Shown here piece by piece: positions 22,640 to 34,386 of a DNA stretch of 64,000 nt (position 1 is the stretch's first letter; each line of letters starts with the position of its first letter). Origin of the DNA: Tupaia tana (lineage: Eukaryota > Chordata > Mammalia > Scandentia > Tupaiidae). A program made the position numbers and the translations under genes. The DNA lies in contig JAKSZU010000004.1 of the NCBI GenBank assembly GCA_026018925.1, positions 10,326,017 to 10,390,016 of the forward strand, given 5' to 3'. The notes beneath the pieces are model-generated. The model was not told where the DNA came from. It made no database searches and saw only the letters and a list, made by a program, of their open reading frames with translations.

Positions 22640-23340
22640 GTTTTCACATACTTCCCCAAAGTGAGAGCCCAATGTGTGCAAGGCGCAGTCCCAGTAGAGA
22701 ACACGCAGTGAACAGATCATTCAAATCTAGCATTGTAGAGTTCGCCTCTCCCAGGAGAAGGCAGGTTTTACAAAGTGAGTGTATAACGTGTAACCCGATC
22801 ATGAGTTCTATGGAGAAAAATAAAGCCATGAAGGGACACGGAGGAAAACGGGGGGGAAGTGCCGGTGTGGTTTTAAATACTGCACTCTGAAAAGACCTTT
22901 TTAACAAGGCGACACGCCAGCAGAAGCCGAAAGAATGACTAGGGAGCCACGCGCTTTTCCGGCAGAAGAGACAGCAAGTGCTGGGTGGTGGGTTTGGAGC
23001 AGAGCAGTGACAGGATTTGACCCTCAGGGTGACAGAGCCCTCTAAGCTGTGAAGACGAGAACATCACAGTGGGCCTAGGGGTGGGTGGGGGAGCACAGAG
23101 GCAGAGATGAGAGATTTGCAATAATCCGGGTGGAAATACCGCTAGCCACACGGGCGGACTCGGGGGTAGACTTAGCTCAGGGGCACGACACGGTTAGACT
23201 CTGGCCGTACTCGGAGCCAGAGCCGACAGCATGGGCTGATGCATTCGCTGTGGGATGGGAGAGAAAGAAAAGAAGATGTCAAGACGGGAGGAGGATGGGT
23301 TTAAGAAAGTTAAGAGTTCGACTTTTGGAGTATTAAGCTT
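22640..23340 (-). mobile_element. L2 fragment, long
   Basis: Reverse L2: GTTCTATGGAGAAAAATAAA, GACTAGGGAGCCACG, GAGCAGTGACAGGATTTGAC, TTTGCAATAATCCGGGTGG. Confidence 0.65.
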
Positions 23341-23565
23341 AAAATGACTGTTATACAACCAAGTAGCAGTGATGTAAAGGGCCAGGCATAGGAGGCACTT
23401 GAGTGTGTGCACACGTGTGTGTGTGTGTGTGCGCGCACACATGTATGCAGTCCACGTGTGGTGTCTGTTGGCCCTACTGATTTGGGGTGGCTGTGTGATG
23501 TCGGCAAGGAATCAGTCCTACTTCCTAAGGCATGGTGAATTTAAAATAGGTCCACAATTTTTTTA

Positions 23566-23690
23566 ATTCATGAATTATTTTCTTAATTTTTAAAATTTAC
23601 ATTTGGTCACTGTACATCTTTACAGAGTACAAAATGGTTTTTCCCAGCATGAATACAGTGCATGTTAGTCAAGCCAAAGACATGTCCACA
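23566..23690 (-). mobile_element. Short L1 3' tail
   Basis: Bounded by TCCACAATTTTTT repeats at about 23552 and 23687. Read on the minus strand, it resembles the terminal part of the L1 tail at 9.15-9.53 kb (CATTTTGTACTCTGTAAAGA and what follows). Confidence 0.65.
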
Positions 23691-23699
23691 ATTTTTTAA

Positions 23700-24890
23700 T
23701 GCTCCTTGTAACAAAAGGCGGCATCTAATTCTCCTCCCTTTGCCGCGTCCAGTGCAGCAGAGGGAGCAGGAGGCCTCCCAAGGTTGAGTTGGGAAAACTC
23801 CTGCCTGGCTCTCTGAGGACGCTCACCCTGGAACCCAGCCCTAGGGGGGAAAGCCCCGCTGCAAGAAGCCCATGGCCGCGTCCCAGCCCTCGCCACGTCC
23901 CCGCCCTAGCCCCGTCCCAGTCCTAGCCGTCACACTTGGTGACTCTGCCTTCCCGGCTGGCAGAGGAGCAAACTGCTGGCTGGGAGCAGTCAGTGCTGCC
24001 CTTCTGGTTGGCGTGTCACCCTGCAGTAGACAGCTGGGACACGGACATCGACAGAAATGGGTCCTAGTCAACAGACACCCCAAGTTGCACAGCTAGGACC
24101 TCCTCCCTGAGAAGGTGTCGCCTCAGGCTGGGCTCTGACCGCGTCCAGCACCAGGCTGCACTACTGTGATAGCTGTCAGTCATCACCCAGCCCCTGGCCG
24201 CCTCCCATTCCCGTTCCTAGCAGATCCTTAAGTGCATCTGAGGCTCCGCCCCGCGGAAGGCCTTGGGCTGTGCGGCTGTGCTTCTCTCTCTGTCTGAACC
24301 ACCTTTTCCTCTCTGGACTGCAGGAGCCCTGGTTCCGGGGGCCCTCCTTCCCTCTCCCCAGGGACTCATTTCACCAGATCTTACTCAAAGCAGGATCCAA
24401 AACCTTCCTGCGAGAACAGTCCCTTCTCACTTCTCTAAAGCTTCTTCTCACTTCCCCAGGGCGCAGTGACTTTGAGCTATGAAATTCCAGAAGATGGCAA
24501 TGGGGGCGGAGAGGCGCCAACCTCAGCTGCTGACAGAGGGGAGGCGGAACTGGGACATCTGAGTTTGCGAAAGTGACTTCGAGTAACAAGCTCATTGCAG
24601 CCCCTGCAGTGTCGCCAGGGCACATTTCACTTCAGCTCGAAGTTGGGTCCAATCCCATAGAAGCCCTGTCACATTTCTAACCCCAGGGCTCCCCACGCAC
24701 TCTGCAGAGCTCACCCGTCCTGAGCCTGGCTGCACGCTGCCAGGCTCAGCTGCCCTCTGCAGATGCTGCCAGAGCAGGGCTCTCCGGGTGCCCCGCTGCT
24801 GCTCCGTCAGGGGCCCGGGCCTTTGCTGGTCCCAGCCCGGCCGGCTGCTCTCGGGGCCTCGGGTGATGGTGATGGTGATGGTGTGGAAAG
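23700..24890. other. Intergenic GC-rich stretch
   Basis: GC-rich with some CpGs and a GGTGAT array at about 24863-24884. No convincing promoter or exon. Confidence 0.35.
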
Positions 24891-24904
24891 AGGCAGAACA
24901 CGGA

Positions 24905-25515
24905 GGACCCGGCTACGCGTGTGCTAAGGCTGCTTGAACAAAGCACCACAAACAGCAGGCCCAACCAGAAACATACCGGCTCACACTTCCAGAGGCCAAA
25001 GCCTGAGATCAAGGTGCCCAGGGTGAGTGCCCTCGTAGGAGGTGAGCAAAGACTGCTCCAGCCTCCCTCCTTGGCTTGTAGGCGGCCATTTTCTCTGTCT
25101 TCCCTCCACGTGGTCTCTCTCCCTGTGCAAACTTCCCCTTCACCAAGTACTCAGTCATGTTGGGTTAGGGCCCAGGCTTACGACCTCATTTTATTTTAAT
25201 TACCTCTGTAAAGACCTATCTTTATTTATTTATTTATTTGTTTGTTTGTTTGTTTTGCCATGGGCTGCATACGCTTGCCAGGGACAGAGAAAAAGGGAAA
25301 GTGAGAAATCACCCCCGGGGGAACGACCATGTGGCAATCCCTTCCCCTCCATTCTCCGCACACGCAGCATGTTTTACAGGCTGCCGGGCTGAGATGTGAA
25401 CCCCACAGTGACCATGTGGGATCCTGCTGCCTTAACCTCCACGCCGCCAGGAAGGACCATCTTTAAAGGTCACATTCTAAAGTACTGGGAGTTCGGACGC
25501 CAACGTCTCTCTCTT
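24905..25515 (-). mobile_element. MaLR (MLT1-like) LTR, reverse, split by SINE
   Basis: Sequence typical of the reverse of MaLR LTRs (CAAAGCACCACAAACAGCAG, GATCAAGGTGCC, AATTACCTCTGTAAAGACC, then GGTCACATTCTAAAGTACTG). A SINE occupies 25222-25455. Confidence 0.7.
25222..25455 (-). mobile_element. Long tRNA-derived SINE inside a MaLR LTR
   Basis: Tail expanded as (TTTA)n(TTTG)n. Core GAAATCACCCCCGGGGGAAC. The head ends CCACGCCGCCAGGA. Target repeat GACCTATCTTTA / GACCATCTTTA. Confidence 0.82.
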
Positions 25516-25804
25516 TCTGAGACACAGTTCAACCTACAGCAGGTTCCTTCCCTCTGTGTATGGGAGTGACCTGGAGGACCCGAAGGACATTCACAGGAAC
25601 AAGGCCAGAATGACCCTCGGACACACTCATTCGCTCAGTGCCGCTCTTCCCCACCCAGGGAACTGCAGGGCTCAGCACGTCACAGTGTAGCTTCCCCTGG
25701 GGCCTTCGGAGCCCAGCACCGGCCCGGGGCCACTGCTGCTCAGGCTGTGCACCAACACCCCCTCGATCTCCGCCCACAGCTTTGTCAGAACATGCATTTC
25801 CCTG

Positions 25805-26010
25805 AACTCTTCGAAGGCTCCTCATGCTTCTAGCCCTGTGGCCTCACTTCTCATCCTCCACCCACCGCAATCTGGCCCGGCCCTCCAGGGCCACAGTAAC
25901 GTCCAACCTGCCAGTGCAGGGGCCCCTCTTCCCTGCCTCACGCTGGACTTCCTGCCGCGTGGGACTCAGTGCTGTGTGCCTCCTCGTCTGTCTCTAGCCA
26001 GAGGCTGGGC
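25805..26010 (+). mobile_element. Possible L2 fragment
   Basis: CTTCTAGCCCTGTGGCCTCA and CCAACCTGCCAGTGCAGG fit poorly conserved L2; uncertain. Confidence 0.35.
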
Positions 26011-26799
26011 CTTGCCCTCGGCCTCGCCCTGGGTGAGCTCCCTTTCTTTTCTTCGTTTTGGCACCCCAGGGTTTTAAAGGAGAACATGGACGCCAGGTCG
26101 GATTCTGCATGTCCCCACCCTGCCCTGCAGCGAGGTGTGACACTCTGAGTTCTGGCCACCCTTGGTGCTGCGAACCCAGAGATGGGACTCATCACCCTGG
26201 GTCCAGGTGCCGCTGTGGAACAGCCGGCCCGGCCACGGAGTGCTCGTCTCTGAACTCTGCGTGTGGCGGAACTGGTGTCTCACTTGAGGTGTTGTGCTGG
26301 GGGACTTCTCACACACCTGAGCCTGCACCCTAAGTCACACAGCACAGATCAGGCAGGAAGCGACTAGGCCTTAGGGAGCCTCCCTCCCCATGCAGGTGAT
26401 GAGGCCCCATTGCAATCTGACCACGCCCTGGCACGGAGTCTGATTCAAGCCCTCTGTAACCCACACTGCAGTCCACATTGACGACCTTGCAAGCACCCAC
26501 CCTCCCTCTCTTCTTTCCACCTCAAGGAATCCTGATTTTCTTCAGCTAGGCCTGCCTCTCCTGTTCTGACTCGTGCTGCGTGAAATGGTGATTTCAGGCC
26601 AATGAGGTTCTCTGACTCGTAGATTTTGGAAGAGAAAAAAAAAAGCAAGTGAACCACTTGCCAAAAACACCCCAAGGCTGAAATTTCCTGGTGTCAAGGA
26701 AGCCAGCAGATGGCCACGAACCAGCTGCAAGCCGAAGTTCCGGGACAGCAAAGCTAGAACGAGGGTGCCAGCGGGAGAGAAGCAGGGCTCTGGGAGTGG

Positions 26800-27015
26800 A
26801 TGGCAGTGCAGAGGCCAGACACAGCGCTCTGGGAGGCAGAGTGCCCACGTGGGCAGGTTGTTGGTTCGTGTCTGGAGGCCTCCCTGAGTGCACGGGCACG
26901 CCTGTGGCTGTATCTGGATTGGAGCATGAAGACCCTGTCATGGGCACTGTAGCCCTGTCTTTATCACTCTGCATCTCTCCTATTAATGAAATAAACACAC
27001 TATATAAAAAGAAAA
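26800..27015 (+). mobile_element. Chimeric tRNA/7SL-type SINE (family B)
   Basis: B box GGTTGTTGGTTCGTGTC. The middle has GCACGCCTGTGGCTGTAT and GAAGACCCTGTC, matching the 7SL-like part at 59.6 kb. Tail AATGAAATAAACACAC. Confidence 0.65.
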
Positions 27016-27469
27016 GAGGCATGGCTGTGACATGCAGGCACAAAACATCAGTGGTGACCTGTGCATCCTGCCTGCGAGGCCTTGCAGCCACCGAGGATCA
27101 GGGACCACCTCCAAGTTCCAGTCCTCACTCTTGGATTTGCACGGACGGCGTCCACAATTACCCCTAAAACATGACCATCTTCCCCGCCAGTGAGAGGACA
27201 CCTCTGCCTCTCATAATCAAGAAAGCCTAGATCGAATAGCACCTGGGGAAGTTTGACTGGTAACTATTTCCGGCACACTTGCCAGGTCTTAGACACCACT
27301 GTCTGTACCAGGTACCAGGGAGGGCAAAACGGGCTGCCGAGCATGTCTCTCCTGAGAAGCAAAATCAACTGTTGCTCCTCCACCTGCTTAGAAGTTCTCA
27401 ATGGCTCCCAGCTGACCTCAGAATAAAAACGCTATCCTTATTAGGGCTTGCAAAGCAACCTTGCATGGA

Positions 27470-27732
27470 ACCAGCAGTTAGCATAATGGCTATGTCACTG
27501 GACTCCCACGTAGTCGACTGCAGTTTGAGTCCCGGACCCGGTGGCTTAAATTCATGCTGGGTAGGTGCATGCGTGCCCAAGATCCTGAGAGGAGAATGGA
27601 GGAGAAGGGATTGTGGTGTTGACCATCCCCCTTAGGGGGTGATTTCTCGCTTTCTATCTCTGTCTGTCTCTGTCTGTCTGGCGAGTGCACGCGCCCTATA
27701 CCAAAAACCTCTCTGAAAAAAAAAAAAAGAAA
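27470..27732 (+). mobile_element. Long tRNA-derived SINE (family A), in L2
   Basis: Complete. Target repeat AAAGCAACCTTGCATG on both sides (about 27452 and 27732). First of three SINEs in one L2. Confidence 0.92.
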
Positions 27733-27764
27733 AGCAACCTTGCATGATCCAGTCAGTCTACTTT

Positions 27765-28019
27765 TTTTTCCTTCTAATTTTGTTTTGCTATAAGGCATAT
27801 GTGCTCACCAGAGACAGATAGAAAGAGAGAGGGAAAGTGAGAAATTGCCCCCAGGGGGATGGCCACACCGCAATCTCTTCTCTTTTCTCCTCTCTGGAAT
27901 TTGGACATGAATGAAAATGCACAGGGCATGTTTTTCAGGCTGCCGGGTCCAGGACTCGAACTAAGCAGTTGGCCATGAGGGATCCAGCCACCCTAACCAC
28001 CATGCCACCTGCTAAGCTG
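27765..28019 (-). mobile_element. Long tRNA-derived SINE, in L2
   Basis: Reverse copy with flanking GTCTACTT on both sides. The head ends CATGCCACCTGCTAAGC. Confidence 0.85.
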
Positions 28020-28044
28020 CCCCTGTCTACTTCTGTGTGCTTGT

Positions 28045-28281
28045 TTGTTTGTTTGCTATCAGGTGTGGACTCACTGGAAGCACCGAGAGAGAGAACAAAA
28101 GTAAGAAATCATCCCCGAGGGGGGATGGCCACGCCACAGTCCCTTCTCCATTCTCCTCTTGAGATTTTTGGCACACACACATGTGCCTGGTGTCTCTCAA
28201 GCCACCAGGTCTGGGACCCAAACCGCATAGCCAGCCATGTGGGATCCAGCCACCTTAAGCTCCACGCCACCTGCTGGCCCA
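28045..28281 (-). mobile_element. Long tRNA-derived SINE, in L2
   Basis: Reverse copy, third in a row. The head ends CACGCCACCTGCTGGCCC, an exact CTCF-core match in reverse. Confidence 0.85.
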
Positions 28282-28449
28282 TGCCATCTGTTTTTTCAGC
28301 CTCAGCTCTCTGTTAATCACTTTCAGACATAGCAAACCACTCACTCACGCTCTCAGGCCTTGTACAGCCTCTGCCATCTACTCCGATGTGGTGGGCAAGG
28401 ACAGGAGGTGACTGCGAAGGTGAGACAATGGTAGGAACGGTGCCACTCG

Positions 28450-28890
28450 CTGACCGTTCATAGACGCTTCACATATCAGTCTTCACCCTCATACCCACGT
28501 AGGTTCTGCTTGCCTCACATCACAGACGAGAAAACTGTCGCTTCTGAAGTTCAGTGACTGATTCCAGACCACCTCGTCACAAAGTGGCGAAGCCAGAGTT
28601 TAATCCAGAACATTTCGGCTCCTAAGAGTAGGCCATCTGAGCCAGCTGTCAGCTAGCCATGTTTTAAAAACTCAGCCTCGAGGGTGGGCAGACCTGGATT
28701 TGAATTTGGGGGTCCACCACTTGCTGAGTGAGTGGCCTTGGGCAGGTCGCTCGACCTCACCAAGCCCAGTTTACTCGCTGGCACAATGAGCTCAGCAGGA
28801 GAAGCTTCCTCTGAAGGTCACTGTGAGGTTAGAGGGAAAATAATGACGTGAAGTGCTTGGCTTGGGCCTGGCCCATCGCACACAGTGAAG
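28450..28890. mobile_element. Two MIR copies in opposite directions
   Basis: 28450-28625 is reverse (ACATCACAGACGAGAAAACT, AAGTTCAGTGACTGATTCC). 28690-28890 is forward (GACCTGGATTTGAATTTGGG, CTTGGGCAGGTCGCTCGACC, TCACTGTGAGG). Confidence 0.65.
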
Positions 28891-29151
28891 GTAGAATGTT
28901 GTTGCCTTGTCATTGTTTTGACCCTCTTCACTTCGGCACGGAGCTCTCTCCCCTTTGCCCTGTCCAAGTTGGAGCTCTGCTTCTTGTCAGAGACACAGTC
29001 TAAGAGCTGCTTCTCCGCAGGGCCTCTGGGGGCCAGGCCGACACGCGTCTGTGGAGGTGCGCTCGGGCAGGCAGGGCAAAGGCCTGTAATTGGTCCTGGT
29101 TAGAGCTGGCAGGTCCTGCCTTCCTTTGCCGGGGCCTCAGGAAGCAGGGCG

Positions 29152-29202
29152 CTGCCTGATTTATGTCCCCACTGAACCAAGGGTGACCTGGTGCCTTCTT
29201 TC
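29152..29202 (+). repeat. Inverted repeat, left arm
   Basis: About 51 bases including ACTGAACCAAGGGTGACCTG. Its reverse complement recurs at 29634-29683 with only a few differences. Confidence 0.85.
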
Positions 29203-29633
29203 CGCGTCCCACCATCAGACAAGGCCATAAAATGGAATTGGCCTGCACATTTGTTCCTTCAGGGCCAATGTGTACACTGCCACACCCAGCTTAGGTCAGT
29301 CCCTTGCAGGATCCTCCCTGGGAAATGTGGGATGTGACCACCCAGGCCGCTGGGAGCTCAGGGCCCTGTTCTTGGCCCAACAACCAGGACAGAGACCAGA
29401 AGGAAAATCACTGTCTCGTGAGCTCTTGTGACTTCGGTCACCATCTGTTCTGAATAACCCTCTACATCCTGAACCTCCACTTCCTTCCAGCCTCAGCCTC
29501 AGCCTCAGCTCTCCACCGGCCTGCTAGACCCTCCTCCCATGTGTCCCACAGCCCCCAGCCCCACTCATCATCCCACCCTCTGCCTACCCCACTTCCCTAT
29601 CTCCCCCACCACCCTAGCCCTACCCAGGCATGT

Positions 29634-29683
29634 AGAGAAGGCACCAGGTCACCCTTGGTTCAGTAGGGACATAGGTCAGGCAG
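29634..29683 (-). repeat. Inverted repeat, right arm
   Basis: About 50 bases including CAGGTCACCCTTGGTTCAGT, pairing with the left arm across a spacer of about 430 bases. Confidence 0.85.
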
Positions 29684-29734
29684 GCACTTCCTCCCATCTA
29701 ATCCGGCCTTTGTTCACCTTCTCCATAGCTCTAA

Positions 29735-29930
29735 TCACCCAGTTCTGTAATTAGGACTCTTAGCGCAGGTTTACCATGACCTGACCTCAGTCTGATAGAC
29801 TGAACTCCTGCAACTAGAAGACCGGATCCATTCATCCCTGTGCCCCCAGTGCCTAGAGCAGAGCCTGGCATGGAAAACACACCACTAATCTTTGGTTAAG
29901 TGGTTGAGCCAGTGATTGGGTGAACAGAGA
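29735..29930 (+). mobile_element. L2 3' end
   Basis: GTGCCCCCAGTGCCTAGAGC, AGAGCCTGGCATGG and the end GGTGAACAGAGATGG. Confidence 0.55.
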
Positions 29931-29942
29931 TGGGCAGTTTGT

Positions 29943-30040
29943 CAAGACTGTCTTGTTTTCTTCTCTTTATGATGGAGTGCATGTGTGTGCTTGAGAGAGA
30001 GATGAGCTCGACAGGGTCTGGCCACGCCACCGCCCTCCTC
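29943..30040 (-). mobile_element. Older SINE, right part, split by the retrovirus
   Basis: 3' part (minus orientation) of a tRNA-derived SINE: a T-rich start, a CT/GA-rich middle and a GGCCACGCCAC-type core, stopping exactly where the LTR begins. The other half resumes at 35818. The target-site repeat AAGACTGTCTT lies on both outer sides (about 29945 and 35970). Confidence 0.75.
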
Positions 30041-30377
30041 TGTCAGATCAGTCCCTCCGTGGCCTTTAGGTAACTTCTCATCAGAACAGAAGGTGATGGT
30101 TGAAGCTACCTTTGGCCAGAATCCTCAGACCAGAGCCCTCCCTTACTGGCAGCCGACGCCCACCGATGACGTATAAGGTCACAGTGGCAGGTAAGCTAGT
30201 CAAAGTACGGCCATTCTTGTGACCCTACCCCTCCAGCCCTCCCAGGTAAATACATCACATCTCCTCACTAGGGTGGGCTGAGGCACCTCTGGCTTCAGAT
30301 CCCCGGGTGCTTTCTCTCAATAAACTTTCCTTTTTTTCTTGAGATGGTAACCCTGAGTCTTACTCTGAACCCTAACA
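30041..30377 (+). repeat. 5' LTR of the endogenous retrovirus
   Basis: 337 bp with TG...CA ends (TGTCAGATCA to CCTAACA). It contains a polyadenylation signal AATAAA at 30319-30324. It pairs with the 3' LTR over its whole length. Confidence 0.9.
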
Positions 30378-30379
30378 TT

Positions 30380-30397
30380 TGGTGCTGAAACCCAGGA
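30380..30397 (+). other. Primer-binding site, tRNA-Phe type
   Basis: TGGTGCTGAAACCCAGGA two bases after the 5' LTR. It is complementary to the 3' end of mammalian tRNA-Phe except at two positions. This places the element among class I proviruses primed by tRNA-Phe (HERV-F/H-like). Confidence 0.75.
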
Positions 30398-30934
30398 GAC
30401 TCACTGGAGGCAGCTGTCTCAAGCAGGACCCCTACCTTTGCCAGAACTCTGCTGCATGCCACGCCAGACCTCTCATTTGGGTGAGTGATGAGATTTTAAG
30501 ACCCAACAACTCAGAGGTGTCGTCCTGGGACAGGGTCCCCTCACCGGGAAAAGCCCTAGTGCTAGGCTGACACCCTCCCCACCGCTGGAGACCAGGTTCC
30601 TTCCTGACTCTCTTGAACTGGGAGATGCCTCTCTTCATGTGTGGCCTGCTTCTGTCGGAGAGGATTTTCTGACGAGGGGATGAGCTGGCCACTAAATACC
30701 TCGGGGTCTCTTGTCCTCTCACTTCTCCCACTAGGGGCAACACCCAATCACACATTCCAATCCACATACCACTTTGGCCTATCTCCTAAAAGGACCTCCA
30801 CACACTGTATCCTGGAGGTAAAATCAAGCCCCGCGTGCTCTTTTTCTGTAACTCAGTCTGACCTTAACAGAAACTTGCAGTAGCCAAAGCACTTTCGATT
30901 TCTAAATTCTTTGCGATCTTGAGAGTTTCCTTGT

Positions 30935-31420
30935 TTGAAGTTCCCTTCCTCCAGGCCTTTTTCTTTCTGTGCGCCTCTTTCTGCCAATCCTACACCACTT
31001 GTCAAATCCTTCTCCTTTGCCACCCCTCTTCTGTCCCTTCAGAGGATTCTCCTCGCTTCGGCCTTTCTGACCACGCGTCCCCTCGCTATGTCCCCTCCAC
31101 CTACCTCTTCTTCCTCTGATGCCTCTTCGCCATCTTCTGAAACTGAAAACTCCCAACGGGGATCCTCCCCTTCCTTCTTCCTAAATAAGATCTCGAGCAC
31201 AAAATATTCCCCTACCCATCCACCTCCTACTGCCCCCATGCCTCTCTCACTGCTCCGCAAACTCGCAGAGCCGAAGGTATTATTCGAACCCATGCCCTTT
31301 TCGAGGTCTGATCTCTCTCAAATTGAGGCTAAACTTGGCAGCTTCTCTTTCAGCCCACCTAAATTTACTAAGAGATTTAAATGCCTCACTGTCTCCTGAT
31401 CTGCCCTGGTGAGACGTTCA
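30935..31420 (+). pseudogene. Retroviral gag remnant (matrix/p12 to capsid start)
   Basis: A proline- and serine-rich stretch followed by a segment typical of the start of a gammaretroviral capsid (PFSRSDLSQIE near 31299-31331). The frame stops at 31397. Further capsid-like residues continue in other frames to about 31500. Described only as a decayed structural-protein remnant. Confidence 0.65.
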
Positions 31421-34195
31421 CACGGTTTTCTCTACTTGGACTAATTCCGTAGAGGACTGACATTTGGGCTAAAGCAAGGGAAGACAGCTGTAACCTTGAG
31501 CGAGGCAGCCTGATGCGATGCCTCTGACTCCACAGCTGTCTCTGACCAAGATCCTCACTGGGCCTGTGGACCGGCGTCTGCAGACTGTAGACGGTACGAC
31601 CACATACTCTCTTGCCTTATTAAAGGGACACAAAGGACCACACTAAGCCCATAAGTTATAATAAGGTGAAATAAATTTACCCAGGGTTCAGATAAAAACT
31701 GCTCTTTCCTAGGCCCTCAGAGGCCCTTTGTCTCTATGGTAACTTAGACCCAGACTGCGGAGAAGGCTGATCTATCCTCACAATGCATTTCACCTCCCAG
31801 TCAGTCCCTGCTACTTGGTGTAAGCTACAAAAATGAGAAAGGGGCCCTCAGAGGGCACAATCTGAGCTCACAGACCTAACCATCAAGGTCTTTCATAGCT
31901 GTGAGGAGGACAGGCGAATACAGAAAAGGGAACGAGACTGGTAGGAGTCCCAAGAACAAAAGGAGGCCTGCCAAATGGCGGACTCTGTGGTTGAAGGAGT
32001 GTTTCAGGCTAAGAGGGACTTACCTGAAGCCCCCCAGGCAACCACAACAAGGACCCTTGGCCTCCTCCAGACCACGGACTGACAGGCCCCAACATCAGAC
32101 CCGGCTCCACCGAACTGGCCGAGTCTTTAGGAACTGCATCGCGGATGCGTTCATTGGGTTCTTCATTGGTACGGCAGCCACTTACTCCTGTTCTCCCAAG
32201 TTTTCAGGTCCCTTGTCTCCCTTGCCTGTTGTCATCATAGGGGACAGAGGCCATGACCTGCTTTACAGACCCCAAGCTCAGTTTGTGCTCATTCCTTTCT
32301 AATAATTCCCAGTCGCCCCAGGTCCCTTTTAGGGTGACACCATTGTCTTGCCTATATATATGTGTGTGTCTGTACATGTTGTACGTTATATGGTAAAAGT
32401 CCTTAAGGAATTCTGTTCAGTTTGGCTTATGAGTAAATAAGAGTGCTCATATAAATTCAGCTAAATGCTTTTTAAGTTCACATGACAACTAAACCTTTAA
32501 CAAATAAGCTTCAAATATGCTAAAAAGAAAAAATATAATGGATAGAGAGCGTCACAATTTCCCACATGTACTTTGTCCAGGGCTTTATTGTCTGGACATC
32601 ACTTACCTGAATGGTGTTGGTTTAATAAAACCGCTGATATTAATGATTATATGTTATCTACAGTGTGGTAAATCTCTAACATGCCATAAAACAACTAACA
32701 GGCAGATAGATTAATGATTAGTTTTTCTAGTATCTTAGTTTTCACCAGTAGCCAAGGTATAATGGCTAAAGAAAATATTAAGTGATTGTAAAAGTGCAGA
32801 TAACTTAAGATATCTTAAAGTTTGATTAAAGTGATATTTATTTATAAAATGTCTAAGTCATCTTTAAACAAGTTAGCATACTCTAACATGAAGTTCAGAT
32901 TAATCTACTGTTTTACTTTCTAAATTTCACAAGTCTTATTAATAGGATTGTTCTGTTAGGTAAAAACCGGTATTTAAAAATATATAAATCTGATGTTATA
33001 AGGTGCATATTCACAAGTTCTTGGTATGTGCTAAAAGCTGAAATTGCTGAAAGTTAAAAATTTTAGTTAATATAGATACATATACTTATAAGCTTAATGG
33101 CTCCTGGGGAGATATCAGATTCCCCAGAGTGGGTGAGAGAAGAGATAATCATGAACACTTAGTAGAGCCTCTTCAAAGACACTCCCAATGGATATTCTCT
33201 TAAAGAAAACAATTCTTACAACCTACCTACCTCCCAGGCTAAGGGGCTCCAGTTTCCCCTTGCCTCACTTGCTTACCAAACACAAAAGATCAACTTAGGG
33301 TTGACGGTCACCTCCAACTTAGACAAACATTCAGATAACCCTATAACGAGGGGGTCCCAGAACTGGGTGGGATGGGCCTTAGCATGGGAGACAGGAGTTG
33401 AGAAACTCCCGTCCAGACACCTAGCTGGATCAGAGTTAAGACACAAGGCAGGCCGGGTTAAGGTCAGAGCCCCTGGCTGTCTTCTCCCTGCCTTCCAAGC
33501 TCCCTTTCTTCAATTAATACCTTCAATTAAAGTTCTCCCCCTTTAGACGCTCCCTTTTGCTACATTCTCAGAGACTGGCACAGATCTATTGACCTGACCC
33601 CAACACAAGTTAGGAGATCAGGGGTTTAGCCATAAAAATAAAAAATACTATAACTGCTTTCTCCAGCTAGAGCTTTTGCATAGTCTGATAAGGTAGGTAC
33701 ATTGTAAAACCTGCCGACTGGCTCTGCTCTCCTGGCGGTACTCAGGGCTCCTTACAGGAGTTCAAAACCAGCAGGATCTATTAGGGTTTAGGTTCTCTTC
33801 TCAGTGCAGTAGCTTTCTCACAGAACCGTCTAGGAAAACTCTTAAATAACACTGGGGAGTGCTATAACAAGTTGGCAATTCACCTTAACCTTTGATTTAA
33901 CTTCAGTTTAAGGAACACCTGAGAGTCACTCATAATCCTGAGGGCTGGGAACTTAAGTTCTACTGGAGGGCAAGATCTGGAAAAGCCCAGGTCAGAGCCT
34001 CTGCCTCAGAAGAGACGAAATGTTACCAGTGTGAGAAGTGGACACCAGAAAGGATGATGCCCATGACGGACATCCTCCTGTCCCCACTGGGGCCTGGTCC
34101 CCAGTGTGGAGTTGGTTACTAGAGATGGGAATGCCCCGAGCGCCAAGGGACTTCTAAGTCCAGGCTGGTCTCTAAATTGAAGATTGATGGGGCCT
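31421..34195 (+). other. Decayed retroviral interior, no recognisable pol
   Basis: After the capsid remnant there are short open stretches (for example 31901-32302) but no catalytic motif of protease, reverse transcriptase or integrase was recognised. 32400-33100 is AT-rich and featureless. It lies between gag and env remnants and is treated as interior of the same element, though an unidentified older insertion is possible. Confidence 0.4.
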
Positions 34196-34386
34196 AGGGG
34201 CCGGCAGGTGGCATGGTGGTTGAGGGCGTTGGACTTCCACATGGCCAACTGTGGTTCGAGTCCCAGACCTGGTGGCTTCCTTTCTCACTTTCCCTCTCTC
34301 TCTGTCTCTCACTCTGTCCTTCTCTGGTCTAAATAAATAAATAAAGTTAAATAAAATGGTTCTTCAAAAAAAAAAAAAAAAAAAAA
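34196..34386 (+). mobile_element. Short-type SINE inside the retrovirus
   Basis: tRNA-like head with B box GGTTCGAGTCCC joined directly to a CT-rich stretch, without the middle part of the long SINE. The tail contains AAAGTTAAATAAAAT and a poly-A. A target-site repeat TGATGGGGCC flanks it (about 34185 and 34399), so it inserted into the provirus after the provirus was in place. Confidence 0.85.

Larger units (their letters stand above)
27275..28390 (+). mobile_element. L2 interrupted by three SINEs
   Basis: Pieces at 27275-27467 (TTCTCAATGGCTCCCAGCTG, AGAATAAAAACGCTATCC), short spacers between SINEs, and 28283-28390 (TTAATCACTTTCAGACATAG). Each SINE has its own target repeat or tail. Confidence 0.6.

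Noticed and set aside
30935-31399. 154-codon serine/proline-rich frame as a host gene
   Set aside because: It lies between LTRs after the primer site and ends in capsid-like sequence, so it is retroviral gag debris.
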